A stretch of DNA of 36,743 nucleotides from Bryobacteraceae bacterium (GTDB lineage Bacteria > Acidobacteriota > Terriglobia > Bryobacterales > Bryobacteraceae): the NCBI GenBank assembly GCA_025980665.1, contig JAICXC010000047.1, positions 1 through 36,743 of the forward strand, given 5' to 3'. The position numbers were made by a program, and so were the translations under genes. Shown here one piece after another: positions 24,066 through 32,357 of this stretch. The notes under the pieces were generated by a model. That model saw nothing but the letters and a program-made list of their open reading frames with translations. It made no database searches and had not been told where the DNA came from. Each line of letters opens with the position of its first letter. Positions within the stretch are counted from its first letter, which is position 1.

Positions 24066-24886
24066 TCCTCGATCGTCACTGTTGGACCCGTCTGCTTCAG
24101 CGCCCCGACGGCCTGATCCACACGCTTCGCCAGTTCTAGAAATGGCGTGTTGTGCTTATCCTCGCCCGCGCGAGTTGTCACCGGATTCCCCGAATCCCCG
24201 CCGATCCGCACATCCGGATCGAGAGCCAATTCGCCCAGGAACGGAATATTCATTTCCTCGGCCGTCTTCTTGCCGCCGCCTTGGCCGAACACATCGATCC
24301 GCTCGCCACTGCCTGGCGCGATCAGGTACGACATATTCTCTACCATCCCGAGAATCGGCACGCGTACCTGCACAAACATGTTGACGGCCTTGCGTGCGTC
24401 TTCCAGCGACACATCCGACGGCGTGGTCACCACGATCGCCCCCGAGATCAGTGCGTTCTGCACCAGCGATAGCGACACGTCGCCTGTTCCCGGCGGAAGA
24501 TCGATGATCAGGTAATCCAGATCGCCCCACTCGACATTGCGCAGGAATTGCTGGATCACGTTGTGGAGCATCGGACCGCGCCACACCAGAGGCTTGTCGC
24601 CGGGACTCAGAAATCCCATCGACATAAGCTTGACGCCGAATTTCTCGATAGGCCTAATGCGGTCGGCGTTGCCTACGGGGTTTTCGCGCGTGCCCATCAT
24701 CGTGGGAACATTCGGACCATAGACGTCGGCATCGAGCAGTCCGACTTTTCGACCCAGCCGCGCCAGCGCGATTGACAGATTTACGGAGACGGTGGTCTTG
24801 CCGACCCCACCCTTTCCCGAGCCGACCGCGACCAGATTCTTCACGCCGGCAATCGGCGTTTTTGGAGATTCTTGCTGAGGATGCAT
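24062..24886 (-). CDS. mrp: Mrp/ApbC-type P-loop ATPase, iron-sulfur carrier family
   Basis: Cytoplasmic P-loop ATPase of the Mrp/NBP35 family, thought to carry and hand over 4Fe-4S clusters. The deviant Walker A GSGKGGVGKTTVSVNLS (22-38), LLDADVYGPNVPTMMG near 53-68, WRGPMLHNVIQQFL and LIIDLPPGTGDVSL are all present. The usual CxxC before the FGxGGG segment is missing: the sequence reads MSYLIAPGSGERIDVFGQGGG. The N-terminal MIP18-like domain of many bacterial Mrp is also absent. The ATG at 24886 is chosen as it precedes the conserved part by ~15 residues; the frame is open to 24982. 274 residues. Confidence 0.88.
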   Translation of the reverse strand: MHPQQESPKTPIAGVKNLVAVGSGKGGVGKTTVSVNLSIALARLGRKVGLLDADVYGPNVPTMMGTRENPVGNADRIRPIEKFGVKLMSMGFLSPGDKPLVWRGPMLHNVIQQFLRNVEWGDLDYLIIDLPPGTGDVSLSLVQNALISGAIVVTTPSDVSLEDARKAVNMFVQVRVPILGMVENMSYLIAPGSGERIDVFGQGGGKKTAEEMNIPFLGELALDPDVRIGGDSGNPVTTRAGEDKHNTPFLELAKRVDQAVGALKQTGPTVTIED

Positions 24887-24935
24887 GAACCTCAAGGTTA
24901 GCAGGCGCGTCCGAGCCGCGACAGTGATGGAGCGA

Positions 24936-26759
24936 TTACTTCGCTGCCAGCTGCTCCCATCGCTGTTTCGCCCGAGCCACAACTTGTGGAACGTCCGCCC
25001 CCAACAGAAACCGCTGCTTTGCCAACTCGTGCGCCGCCGCTTCGATCTTGCCCAGATACTCCTGCTCGTCTTTATACCGCTCCTCGACCGAAAGCCGCGG
25101 ATCCCCGGACTTCTCGCGTTCGGCCCTCGTTCGCGGGAAGGCCACCATCGATCCGATCAGCGGATACTGCTCGGTCGGTGACCCGATTGACGGATTCCGC
25201 AGGTTCCAGCCCATGTACGTCGCCAGCGGATACTGCAGCTCCGGTAGCCGGATGCCCGACGTTTCATTGCCATCCGTGTCGACTTGTGGAACCAGGGCAG
25301 GGAATGCCTCGCCGACTTTTGGGGGCTCCTGTCCCAAATCGAGTCGCCGCGGCGCGTACGCCGTCTTCACAACATTGACCCCAGGGATTCTCGGGAACCT
25401 CAGCGCAGACGCTGAAACTAGTTGGTCCTTGTCAATGCGCGGGACCTGCGATGCAGGAGGCGCCGTTCCATCGGTGACCCACTTATTCATCGCCACCACC
25501 ATCGCGCGCTGGAAGAACGACCAGTCCATCGGATTCGTGGGATTCTGTACCAGCGGATTCGGTCCGCCGCCCGCGCCGTGCTGGGTGCCTGCGACGTAGT
25601 AGATTCGCACGTCGCCTGCGGGAGCAACGTCGCTCTTTCCATCCTCGCTAACATGGTTCAGCCCGGCCGCGCGGCCCCAATACTCGTGCGATCCGTTACT
25701 CAACATGAGCTTCGGCGCGACACCCGCCTTCACCGACTTCGCGAGCAACTCGTCAGGATGGAATGGCGGTAGATCGGTCGGAAAATCAATTCCGCTAAAC
25801 TGCCCGCTGGTGCGGCTCGCCTGCGCGAAGCGCTGGTTGAAATCGCCATGACCGCCGCCGGCCACGTGGGCCCACACGCCGTCGAAAACCTTCTTGCCTT
25901 GTTCATCGCCGTTGAAGCCGTCCGCGATAAACGTGCGAAGGAACCGCCCGCTCTGCGAAATCCCCGCGCCGATCGCCCGCTTCACCTCGCCACGCTGTTT
26001 GATATAAGAGATGTAATCTCGCACCGCTGCCATGCCGAGCCCTGCCACCGCGGGATCTTTGGCCGTATAGACGAAATCGTAGAGTTTTCCGGGCTCGAAT
26101 CCAGCCGCGAACTCGATACGATCTCCATTAATTTTCCACTGATCGCTAGGGATCGCGATCCGCTGGCCGTCGGCTTTATCGCGCACCGTAAGCGCACCCG
26201 ATGCCACGGCAGCCGCAGGGTAGGGAAGCGCTTCGGTGATGGCTTTCTGATTCACCAGAATCTCCGTCCGCACTCTCCCGGTGACGCCCGCCAGAACCGG
26301 TGCATACAGCTTCACGTTATTCGCACCCGCGACGTCGACCTGCCAGCCGACCCATACCAGCGTGTATCCCTGGTCGAGCATGAAATGGTCGCCCATATCC
26401 TGCTTGCCGGGCATGCCTCGGGCCGCTCCGATATTCAGCGCGCCCCAGAATGGGGACGATCCCCGATTGGCGATTTCGAGGAACGCCGTGCCGTTACTCT
26501 TGGCCGCATCCTTGGGACGCAGCACCAGCAGGTCGGCCGAAAACTCTACCAGTCCCGCGGCATTCCTCGGCGCCAGGTCGATATCGACGATGGATCGGTT
26601 GGCGGGCAGCTTTGGATCGACGGCGAAGTATACCTTGCCCGCGATCCTTTCGTATCCATCTACAGGAAGGCCCACGCGCTCGGCGACTTCCACACGCGTA
26701 ACCGCAGCCTGTAAAAATGCGGCAGACAGGGCAACAAACGCAAAAACTCGGCGTAGCAT
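24936..26759 (-). CDS. Large exported alpha/beta hydrolase-domain protein
   Basis: A 607-residue exported protein. Signal peptide MLRRVFAFVALSAAFLQA. It matches the alpha/beta hydrolase group with an N-terminal beta domain (the Abhydrolase_10 type): EIANRGSSPFWGALN near 97-111, YTLVWVGWQVDVAG near 132-145, and AIGAGISQSGRFLRTF with the likely nucleophile Ser in GxSxSG near 264. WAHVAGGGHGDFNQRFAQ and YYVAGTQHGAGGG follow, the latter with a candidate catalytic His. Substrate unknown. Start ATG with TAGAAT six bases before. Stands upstream of mrp on the same strand with a 49-base gap. Confidence 0.78.
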   Translation of the reverse strand: MLRRVFAFVALSAAFLQAAVTRVEVAERVGLPVDGYERIAGKVYFAVDPKLPANRSIVDIDLAPRNAAGLVEFSADLLVLRPKDAAKSNGTAFLEIANRGSSPFWGALNIGAARGMPGKQDMGDHFMLDQGYTLVWVGWQVDVAGANNVKLYAPVLAGVTGRVRTEILVNQKAITEALPYPAAAVASGALTVRDKADGQRIAIPSDQWKINGDRIEFAAGFEPGKLYDFVYTAKDPAVAGLGMAAVRDYISYIKQRGEVKRAIGAGISQSGRFLRTFIADGFNGDEQGKKVFDGVWAHVAGGGHGDFNQRFAQASRTSGQFSGIDFPTDLPPFHPDELLAKSVKAGVAPKLMLSNGSHEYWGRAAGLNHVSEDGKSDVAPAGDVRIYYVAGTQHGAGGGPNPLVQNPTNPMDWSFFQRAMVVAMNKWVTDGTAPPASQVPRIDKDQLVSASALRFPRIPGVNVVKTAYAPRRLDLGQEPPKVGEAFPALVPQVDTDGNETSGIRLPELQYPLATYMGWNLRNPSIGSPTEQYPLIGSMVAFPRTRAEREKSGDPRLSVEERYKDEQEYLGKIEAAAHELAKQRFLLGADVPQVVARAKQRWEQLAAK

Positions 26760-26765
26760 GAAGTT

Positions 26766-26771
26766 ATTCTA
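26766..26771 (-). promoter_or_regulatory. -10-like TAGAAT of the large hydrolase gene
   Basis: TAGAAT read on the minus strand ends six bases before the ATG at 26759. No Shine-Dalgarno is present. It lies next to the stop of the membrane-protein remnant. Confidence 0.45.
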
Positions 26772-26774
26772 CGC

Positions 26775-27243
26775 CTACAGCACCCGCATAAGTGTCGGCC
26801 GGTGAAAGAAGGCGCTGTCGGCCCAATAGTCACATCCGGGTCGGGAATCAACCGGAAACGCCTGCCGCGCTCGTCGACCAAATAAAGGGATGCCCCCTTG
26901 GCGCTAGTAGTCCGCTATTCAAATCGCTTAAGATCCGGACGTCGGCCTTAAAAACGACATCCTGGTTGAGCGTCGCCTTAGTCACGTTCTGAACACCGAT
27001 ACACCAACTGTCGATGCAGTACGACTGTCCGGGATTCACGACCTTCTGGGGAAGCAGCAGGGAGAGAGCGATGGTCAACGCCGTGTACCCCAGCGCAAAT
27101 ACGCTCCACCACCCGAGGATCTTACCTGCGAAACGAAACTCGCGGCCCGCCAGGCACAGGAGCAAAATGACCAGCGTTAAGGCTGACCCGGCCATCACAA
27201 AGAAAAACACCATGCTTCCAATCGCGTCCGAATGAACGATCAT
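26775..27243 (-). pseudogene. Frameshifted small membrane protein gene
   Basis: Starts with MIVHSDAIGSMVFFFVMAG at 27243 and has two membrane spans (VFFFVMAGSALTLVILLLCLAG; ILGWWSVFALGYTALTIAL, both within residues 11-70), then QSYCIDSWCIGVQNVTKAT and DVVFKADVRILSDLNS. Near 26920 the conserved-looking continuation moves to another frame (AKGASLYLVDERGRRFRLIPDPDV); near 26830 it moves again to DYWADSAFFHRPTLMRVL and a stop at 26775-26777. The extracytoplasmic part resembles secreted Ig-like domains with a DERGRRF turn. Two lesions, so no normal product. Family name not known. Confidence 0.6.
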
Positions 27244-27349
27244 GATGGGTTTTACGATATCACTTGTGCACCAGAACGTCGACGCCACGGGCGGCGAGTT
27301 CAGCTTCGATATCGCCCCCGTATTCGAGCCGTGGTGACACTCGCACCCG

Positions 27350-27698
27350 CGGGAAGTTAGAAAGCGTATATCCGGCACACGGTTCGCGATCCAAGCATCC
27401 ATGCGTGCACTCAGTTGTTCGGCAGTCTCACCATCGATGCCTTTCAGTTCCGGCGAGAGCACCTCTGAGTGGTCCAGCGCCGCAACGCCGCCCGCCGATG
27501 TCCGCCAATATGATACGAGTAAAGGATCAGCGGATGCTTCCCTTCCGCGCCTTCGGGCGACCAGATCTCACAGGGGAACACGCGATCTCGCGCCGTATCC
27601 AGCGCCTCAATCGTGCGCACGCCCACCGGGAACCGTCCCTTGGCGAATGGATCGTAACCCGCCGCCTTACTGGCCTGTGACGATACGGTCGAAAGCAT
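27350..27698 (-). pseudogene. Remnant of a dienelactone/PAF-acetylhydrolase-like alpha/beta hydrolase
   Basis: The first frame, from an ATG at 27698 that overlaps the Rieske stop by 32 bases, reads AGYDPFAKGRFPVGVRTIE, CEIWSPEGAEGKHPLILYSY and HIGGHRRA. This is the usual front of such exported hydrolases. Near 27488 it switches frame to VAALDHSEVLSPELKG, then ETAEQLSARMDAWIANRVPDIRF, and breaks off. The elbow with the nucleophile is missing, as is all that follows. About 12-15 residues were lost at the junction as well. The remaining ~100 bases to 27244 hold nothing I recognise. Confidence 0.65.
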
Positions 27699-28734
27699 AG
27701 AGCAACTCCTCGCGCTTCGAATAGGGACCCGGCGTATACGCCCGCGAGCCGATCCCCAGCTGCGACAACTCCGAAATCCCCCAGTCTTCGCGATTGATCT
27801 GGTCCCAGAACTCGATCGCATCCTCGCCCTGGAATCCCGATTTCGCCATCTCGTGAGGATCGAAATGCCACTCGCACACGATCTCGGTGCGATCTGGCGC
27901 CTTGGGCCACAACGTGTGCGTCATCATGTAGTCCGGATGCAGCGCCAGCAGCAGATTCGGATAGATCGCGTAATAGCAGACCATGGCCCGCTGCTCGGCG
28001 TTCAGGCCCGGCAGGTATTCGCGCCGCCTCACTCCGTCGAAGGTCATGGTTTCGACACCGTCTCGGAACCCCATGCTGCCGCCGATGTAATTGGCCGTCG
28101 GCGCCTGATTGTCCGCGCCCAGATAATCCGTCAGGCGGTCGAGCGAAGGATGTACCGTCGGACAATGCAGGCACTCGTTGTAATTCTGGACGATCAGTTT
28201 CCAATTAGCCTTGACGTCGTAGATGATGCGCTTGTGCAGCTTCAGCTCACCCATGTTCCACGCCGCGAATTTCGCCGGTAGCTCGCCGAGCTGTGCAGCC
28301 AGGGGAGCCCGCTTGTCCGCGAAATTTAAGAACACGTGACCGTCCCACGTTTCGCAGGCGACACGATGCAGCGGATAGTCGAATCGCGAAAATCCCGCGT
28401 CCCCCATATTTGGCGCGGTGATGAGGGACCCGTCGAGCCCGTACGTCCAGCCATGATACGGACACTGGATGCGCCCGTCGAATGTCCCTTCGGGTGCTGT
28501 GCACATACGCGTCCCGCGATGCCGGCAGACGTTGTAGTAAGCTCCCTCCCGAGTGACGATGACGCTTTCCCCGGCGACATCGCACAGAAAATACGATCCT
28601 GGTTTCTCGATCTGCTCCGCCCGACCCGCATAAATCCATCGTCCGAAGTAGAATCGTTCGATCTCGGCCCGGAAGACTTCCGAGTCGGTGTAATACTTCG
28701 CCGGCAGAGTCCTCGGAATCGACGTGGGCACCAT
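27667..28734 (-). CDS. Rieske non-heme iron oxygenase, alpha subunit
   Basis: Ring-hydroxylating type oxygenase alpha subunit of 355 residues. The Rieske cluster ligands are C70-R-H72 and C91-PY-H94 (CRHRG and CPYHGWTYG). The mononuclear iron site is visible: NYNECLHCPTVHP (184-196) with His190 and His195, and Asp311 in FWDQINRED as likely third ligand. Relatives include choline/stachydrine monooxygenase-like and phthalate-type oxygenases; the substrate cannot be told. No reductase or ferredoxin gene is near. ATG at 28734, TAATCT six bases before. It lies 24 bases after the tsaD stop and could also be read from there. Confidence 0.9.
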   Translation of the reverse strand: MVPTSIPRTLPAKYYTDSEVFRAEIERFYFGRWIYAGRAEQIEKPGSYFLCDVAGESVIVTREGAYYNVCRHRGTRMCTAPEGTFDGRIQCPYHGWTYGLDGSLITAPNMGDAGFSRFDYPLHRVACETWDGHVFLNFADKRAPLAAQLGELPAKFAAWNMGELKLHKRIIYDVKANWKLIVQNYNECLHCPTVHPSLDRLTDYLGADNQAPTANYIGGSMGFRDGVETMTFDGVRRREYLPGLNAEQRAMVCYYAIYPNLLLALHPDYMMTHTLWPKAPDRTEIVCEWHFDPHEMAKSGFQGEDAIEFWDQINREDWGISELSQLGIGSRAYTPGPYSKREELLYAFDRIVTGQ

Positions 28735-28740
28735 AAATAG

Positions 28741-28746
28741 AGATTA
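28741..28746 (-). promoter_or_regulatory. -10-like TAATCT of the Rieske gene
   Basis: TAATCT ends six bases before the ATG at 28734 and lies in the short gap after tsaD. No Shine-Dalgarno; the -35 region falls inside tsaD and is not consensus. Confidence 0.4.
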
Positions 28747-28758
28747 TGCCAGCGTGGG

Positions 28759-29823
28759 TTATACGAGGGAAAGATTGGCCCGGGCTTTCAGCGTCGCATC
28801 GGCGAACTCCCCGCGTGCGAGCTTGGGGAATGCCGCCGCCGCAATCATGGCCGCATTGTCCGTTGATAGATCCGTCGCCGGAAAGAAAACCGGATACGGA
28901 AGATGCGCATCTTCCGCGGCTCGTCGCAATCCCGAGTTGCAGGCGACGCCTCCCGATACGATCATGCTGCGCGCCCCGATGTCTTCGGCGCTTCGGGTCG
29001 CGCGCCGCAGCAATTCATCGATCACGGTTGCTTGAAAGGACGCCAGCAGATCCAGTGTCGTCTTCGGCGTCACCCGCAGCCAGTCGTCCACCGATGGCTT
29101 GAGATTTTCGGCGAGCAGCGCGCGCCGCGCCGCCACCTCCTCAGCCATATCCCGCGCCTCGAACCATCGCAGCACGGCGGTCTTCAGTCCGCTGAAACTG
29201 AAGTCGAGCGTGTTACCTTTCATCTTGGCCAGCGTGAAGCGCACCGCCTCCGGATTCCCGTGTGGCGCGAGCATATCGACCACCGGCCCTCCTGGATACC
29301 CGAACCCCAGGAGTTTGGCGACCTTATCGAACGCCTCACCCGCCGCATCGTCGCGAGTCTTGCCGAGCAGCCGGTAACGAAACCCTTCTGCGACTTCGAA
29401 CAGATGCGTGTGCCCGCCACTCACCACTAGCGCCAGCGCCGGATACTCCACGGCACTCTGGCTTGCCACGGCGTGAATGTGTCCCTCTATGTGGTTCACC
29501 CCGATCAATGGCAGCTTGTGGACCATCGCCAATGCCTTGCCGTAAGTCATGCCGACCAGCAGCGACCCGACGAGGCCCGGACCCTCAGTCACCGCAATCG
29601 CGCTCAGTTCTTCCAAACGAGTTGACGATTCTTCGAGTGCCATCCGCACCGCCGGGACAATCGCCCGCAGGTGCTCGCGCGATGCCAGCTCGGGAACCAC
29701 ACCACCGTATTTTGAATGCGTCGCCATCTGCGAGGAAACCACGGACGATAAGATGCGCGAGCCGTCCTCCACTACGGCCGCGGCGGTTTCATCGCACGAC
29801 GATTCAATCCCTAAAATCCTCAT
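28759..29823 (-). CDS. tsaD: TsaD, tRNA N6-threonylcarbamoyladenosine transferase
   Basis: Transfers the threonylcarbamoyl group to A37 of ANN-decoding tRNAs, with TsaB and TsaE. The 354-residue protein has [19 protein letters not shown] at its start, [20 protein letters not shown] (78-97), the metal-binding HIEGHIHA (115-122), [11 protein letters not shown] near 135, and [20 protein letters not shown] near 290 is also conserved. All key residues appear present, so function is expected to be normal. ATG at 29823 is preceded by TAGACT eight bases away. Divergent from queA. Confidence 0.96.
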   Translation of the reverse strand: MRILGIESSCDETAAAVVEDGSRILSSVVSSQMATHSKYGGVVPELASREHLRAIVPAVRMALEESSTRLEELSAIAVTEGPGLVGSLLVGMTYGKALAMVHKLPLIGVNHIEGHIHAVASQSAVEYPALALVVSGGHTHLFEVAEGFRYRLLGKTRDDAAGEAFDKVAKLLGFGYPGGPVVDMLAPHGNPEAVRFTLAKMKGNTLDFSFSGLKTAVLRWFEARDMAEEVAARRALLAENLKPSVDDWLRVTPKTTLDLLASFQATVIDELLRRATRSAEDIGARSMIVSGGVACNSGLRRAAEDAHLPYPVFFPATDLSTDNAAMIAAAAFPKLARGEFADATLKARANLSLV

Positions 29824-29831
29824 CCATTTCC

Positions 29832-29863
29832 AGTCTACAGTCGTCGTTTTACAGTAGTGTCAA
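29832..29863. promoter_or_regulatory. Divergent tsaD/queA promoter region
   Basis: Minus strand: TAGACT (29832-29837) eight bases before the tsaD ATG, and a consensus TTGACA (29858-29863) next to the queA start; the spacing to TAGACT is 20, so a shifted -10 is possible. Plus strand: TACAGT (29850-29855) eight bases before the queA GTG. The 40-base gap holds both, and the start regions overlap. Confidence 0.45.
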
Positions 29864-30862
29864 GTGCTTCTTTCCGACTTCGACTATCACCTCCCCGACG
29901 ATCTCATCGCCCAGGAACCTCTGCCCGACCGCGCTGGGTCGCGGATGCTGGTAGTCGATCGCACCACCGGCATGTGGGAAGATCGCATCTTTCGCGAGCT
30001 CCCGGCGTTCCTCGCACCCCAAGACTGCCTCGTCCTCAACGATTCCCGCGTCTTGCCTTCCCGCCTCTACGGTCATCGCGAGCATGCCACGGGGCGCGTG
30101 GAAATCTTCCTGACCAAACCGGTATCCTCTGACGGACTTACCTGGGAAGCTCTGGTTCACCCCGGCCGCAAGATGCGTACCGGCGAACGCGTCATCATTT
30201 CCGACGATCTGACCGCCGAGATCCTCGGCCGTGGCGAATTCGGCGAGCGCACCGTGCGGCTTCATCCCGTCGGAAACCTTCTAGCCGTTCTCGAAAAGGT
30301 CGGCCACGTGCCTTTGCCGCCCTATATTCGCCGCGACGACACGCTCGCCGACCGCGAACGCTACCAGACGGTCTTCGCCCGCGAGCCTGGATCATCCGCC
30401 GCCCCCACCGCCGGGCTGCACTTCACTCCGGAAATCCTCGAAGCCTGCAAGGCGTCAGGAGCTTCTATCGCTCACATTACACTCCACGTCGGACTCGGCA
30501 CGTTCCAACCGCTGCGCACGGATACAATCGAGAACGTCCATCTCCACAAGGAATCCTTCGTCGTCCCGCCGGAAACGATTCTGAAGATGAACCAGGCCAA
30601 ACGTGTTGTCGCTGTCGGGACCACTGCCGTCCGCGCGATTGAAAGCGATCCGGCCGCCTCCGAAACCGAGATTTTCATCTATCCCGGGTTTCAGTTCCGC
30701 CGAACAGGCGCGATGCTAACCAACTTCCACTTGCCCAAGTCCAGTCTATTGGTGCTGGTATGCGCTTTCGCGGGTAGAGAACTGGCTTTGGAGGCGTACC
30801 GGTACGCCGTCTCCCAAAAGTATCGCTTTTACTCTTACGGCGATTGTATGCTTATCATATAG
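29864..30862 (+). CDS. queA: QueA, tRNA S-adenosylmethionine ribosyltransferase-isomerase
   Basis: Makes epoxyqueuosine in tRNA from 7-aminomethyl-7-deazaguanine by transferring and isomerising the ribosyl part of SAM. The 332-residue protein has FDYHLPDDLIAQEPLPDRAGSRMLV in two steps at its start, LVLNDSRVLPSRL (55-67), YQTVFAREPGSSAAPTAGLHFT (168-189) and the C-terminal FIYPGFQFRRTGAMLTNFHLP in two steps. Start is GTG 29864. No Shine-Dalgarno; TACAGT is eight bases upstream. Divergent from tsaD, another tRNA-modification gene. Confidence 0.96.
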   Translation: MLLSDFDYHLPDDLIAQEPLPDRAGSRMLVVDRTTGMWEDRIFRELPAFLAPQDCLVLNDSRVLPSRLYGHREHATGRVEIFLTKPVSSDGLTWEALVHPGRKMRTGERVIISDDLTAEILGRGEFGERTVRLHPVGNLLAVLEKVGHVPLPPYIRRDDTLADRERYQTVFAREPGSSAAPTAGLHFTPEILEACKASGASIAHITLHVGLGTFQPLRTDTIENVHLHKESFVVPPETILKMNQAKRVVAVGTTAVRAIESDPAASETEIFIYPGFQFRRTGAMLTNFHLPKSSLLVLVCAFAGRELALEAYRYAVSQKYRFYSYGDCMLII

Positions 30863-30863
30863 A
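30858..30863 (+). promoter_or_regulatory. -10-like TATAGA overlapping the queA stop
   Basis: TATAGA overlaps the queA TAG and ends six bases before the GTG at 30870. It may give the downstream gene its own leaderless transcript, or the gene may be read with queA. Confidence 0.3.
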
Positions 30864-30869
30864 GTTCTT

Positions 30870-32348
30870 GTGCCCACTCACCCTGTCCTGACCAATCTGC
30901 TCGACCGCGCCCGCAGGCGTTTGTTCGGGCAGTTGGCGCTGGATAAGGGCGCTCTGGCGCTGCTGATCGGCATGGCGGCGGTAATCCTGCTGCTGCTTGC
31001 GGGCACCCAGATTCTGGATTGGTACTGGCCGGTTCTAATCGTCGCAATCAGCCTGGGCGTGGGAATCTACCGCCTGCGGAAGAGCCTTCCTTCCCGATAC
31101 AAGCTGTCCCAACAGATCGATAAGCGCCTTGGCTTGGCCGATTCTCTTTCGACAGCCGTATACTTCGCCGATCATCCCGAGCCGGAACGTCAAGCAGTCT
31201 GCGAAGCGCAGCGCCGCGAAGCGGAAATCGTCGCGCAGCGTGTCGACATCCATCAGGCAGTGCCGCCCTCGCGATCGCGCTATCTGCTGCCCGCCGCGGG
31301 GTTGGCCCTGGTGGCCTTCGGACTCTTCGCCGTGCGCTACGCCGTCACCGGCAGTTTGAGCTTGGAGCCGTCCCTGCTCAAGATCGCCTACGACTCCTTC
31401 TTCGGTCCGCCTCCGCAGCTCGCGAAGAATCAGGCCAAGCGCCTGAACATGAAGCAGGACCCGTTTGATCCCGGCAATCCCGACGCGCAGTCGACCTCCG
31501 CGGATCAACAGCCCGAGGATCTCCTTAACGCGCAGGATTCCCCCGATGCAACAAGTCCTCAGGGCGACGACAACGCCAAGCAGGCCGCCGACAAAGACGG
31601 CGATAAAAATGGCGGCGACCCCGACAAGAAGGGCAAGGATAAGGGCGACGACAACAAGGACGGCAAGCAGAGCGACAAAAGCTCCAAGGACGGCAAAGAT
31701 TCCGCCGACAACAAAGATTCTAAGGAAGGCGGCAGTCAGGATAAGCAGGGCAATCCCAGCGATAGCGGCGTTCTGGACAAAATCAAGGACGCTTTAGCCA
31801 ACATGCTGAACAAGATGAAGCCCAACTCCCCAAGTCCCCAGCAGAACGCCAAGAACCAATCTTCGAAAGATAAGGGCGAGAAGAGCGATAAGGGCGAAAA
31901 GGCCGACAAGCAGCCGGATAGTCAGAATGGCGAGGCCGAATCCAATCCCGACAGCAATCAAAGTGGCGATCAGAAGAATGCCGAGGATGCCAAATCCAGT
32001 AGTCAGCCTGGCAACCCCCCCTCGCAAGATAGCGCCAGCGGCGCTGGATCCAAGGATGGCGATAAGGCGGCGAAAGACGCCAAGGCGCTCGAAGCCATGG
32101 GTCAGATCAGCGAGATCATCGGAAAGCGCTCGGCGGCCGTGACCGGCGAAATGATGATTGAGGTCGGCCAAACCAAGCAGACGCTCAAGACTCCGTGGGC
32201 CGACCGCCAAGCTTCGCACAACGAAGCCGGCGGCGAGATTCATCGTGACGAAGTTCCTCTCGTATTTCAGCCGTTTGTAGAACGATACTTCGAGGAGATC
32301 CACAAGGCTCCCACGCCCACGAAATCCGCTCCGGCCAAAAACAAGTAG
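30870..32348 (+). CDS. Membrane protein with a long Lys/Asp/Ser/Gly-rich disordered region
   Basis: A 492-residue protein with three likely membrane spans (about 29-48, 54-67 and 139-158). Between the second and third, SQQIDKRLGLADSLSTAVYF and QRREAEIVAQRVD resemble the N-terminal part of DUF4175-like proteins. Residues ~200-405 are low complexity: KDKGDDNKDGKQSDKSS and many like it, with near-equal Lys and Asp. A short structured end follows: ISEIIGKRSAAVTGEMMIEVGQ and HRDEVPLVFQPFVERYFEEI. Start is GTG 30870, seven bases after queA. Function unknown; cell-envelope tether or scaffold is a guess. The NicO gene follows 9 bases after. Confidence 0.6.
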   Translation: MPTHPVLTNLLDRARRRLFGQLALDKGALALLIGMAAVILLLLAGTQILDWYWPVLIVAISLGVGIYRLRKSLPSRYKLSQQIDKRLGLADSLSTAVYFADHPEPERQAVCEAQRREAEIVAQRVDIHQAVPPSRSRYLLPAAGLALVAFGLFAVRYAVTGSLSLEPSLLKIAYDSFFGPPPQLAKNQAKRLNMKQDPFDPGNPDAQSTSADQQPEDLLNAQDSPDATSPQGDDNAKQAADKDGDKNGGDPDKKGKDKGDDNKDGKQSDKSSKDGKDSADNKDSKEGGSQDKQGNPSDSGVLDKIKDALANMLNKMKPNSPSPQQNAKNQSSKDKGEKSDKGEKADKQPDSQNGEAESNPDSNQSGDQKNAEDAKSSSQPGNPPSQDSASGAGSKDGDKAAKDAKALEAMGQISEIIGKRSAAVTGEMMIEVGQTKQTLKTPWADRQASHNEAGGEIHRDEVPLVFQPFVERYFEEIHKAPTPTKSAPAKNK

Positions 32349-32357
32349 GAAGACGTT

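Noticed and set aside
26848..27462. A 204-codon frame taken as a real membrane protein
   Set aside because: It joins the tail of a broken hydrolase to the front of a broken membrane protein; both neighbours continue in other frames, so this is not a natural gene.
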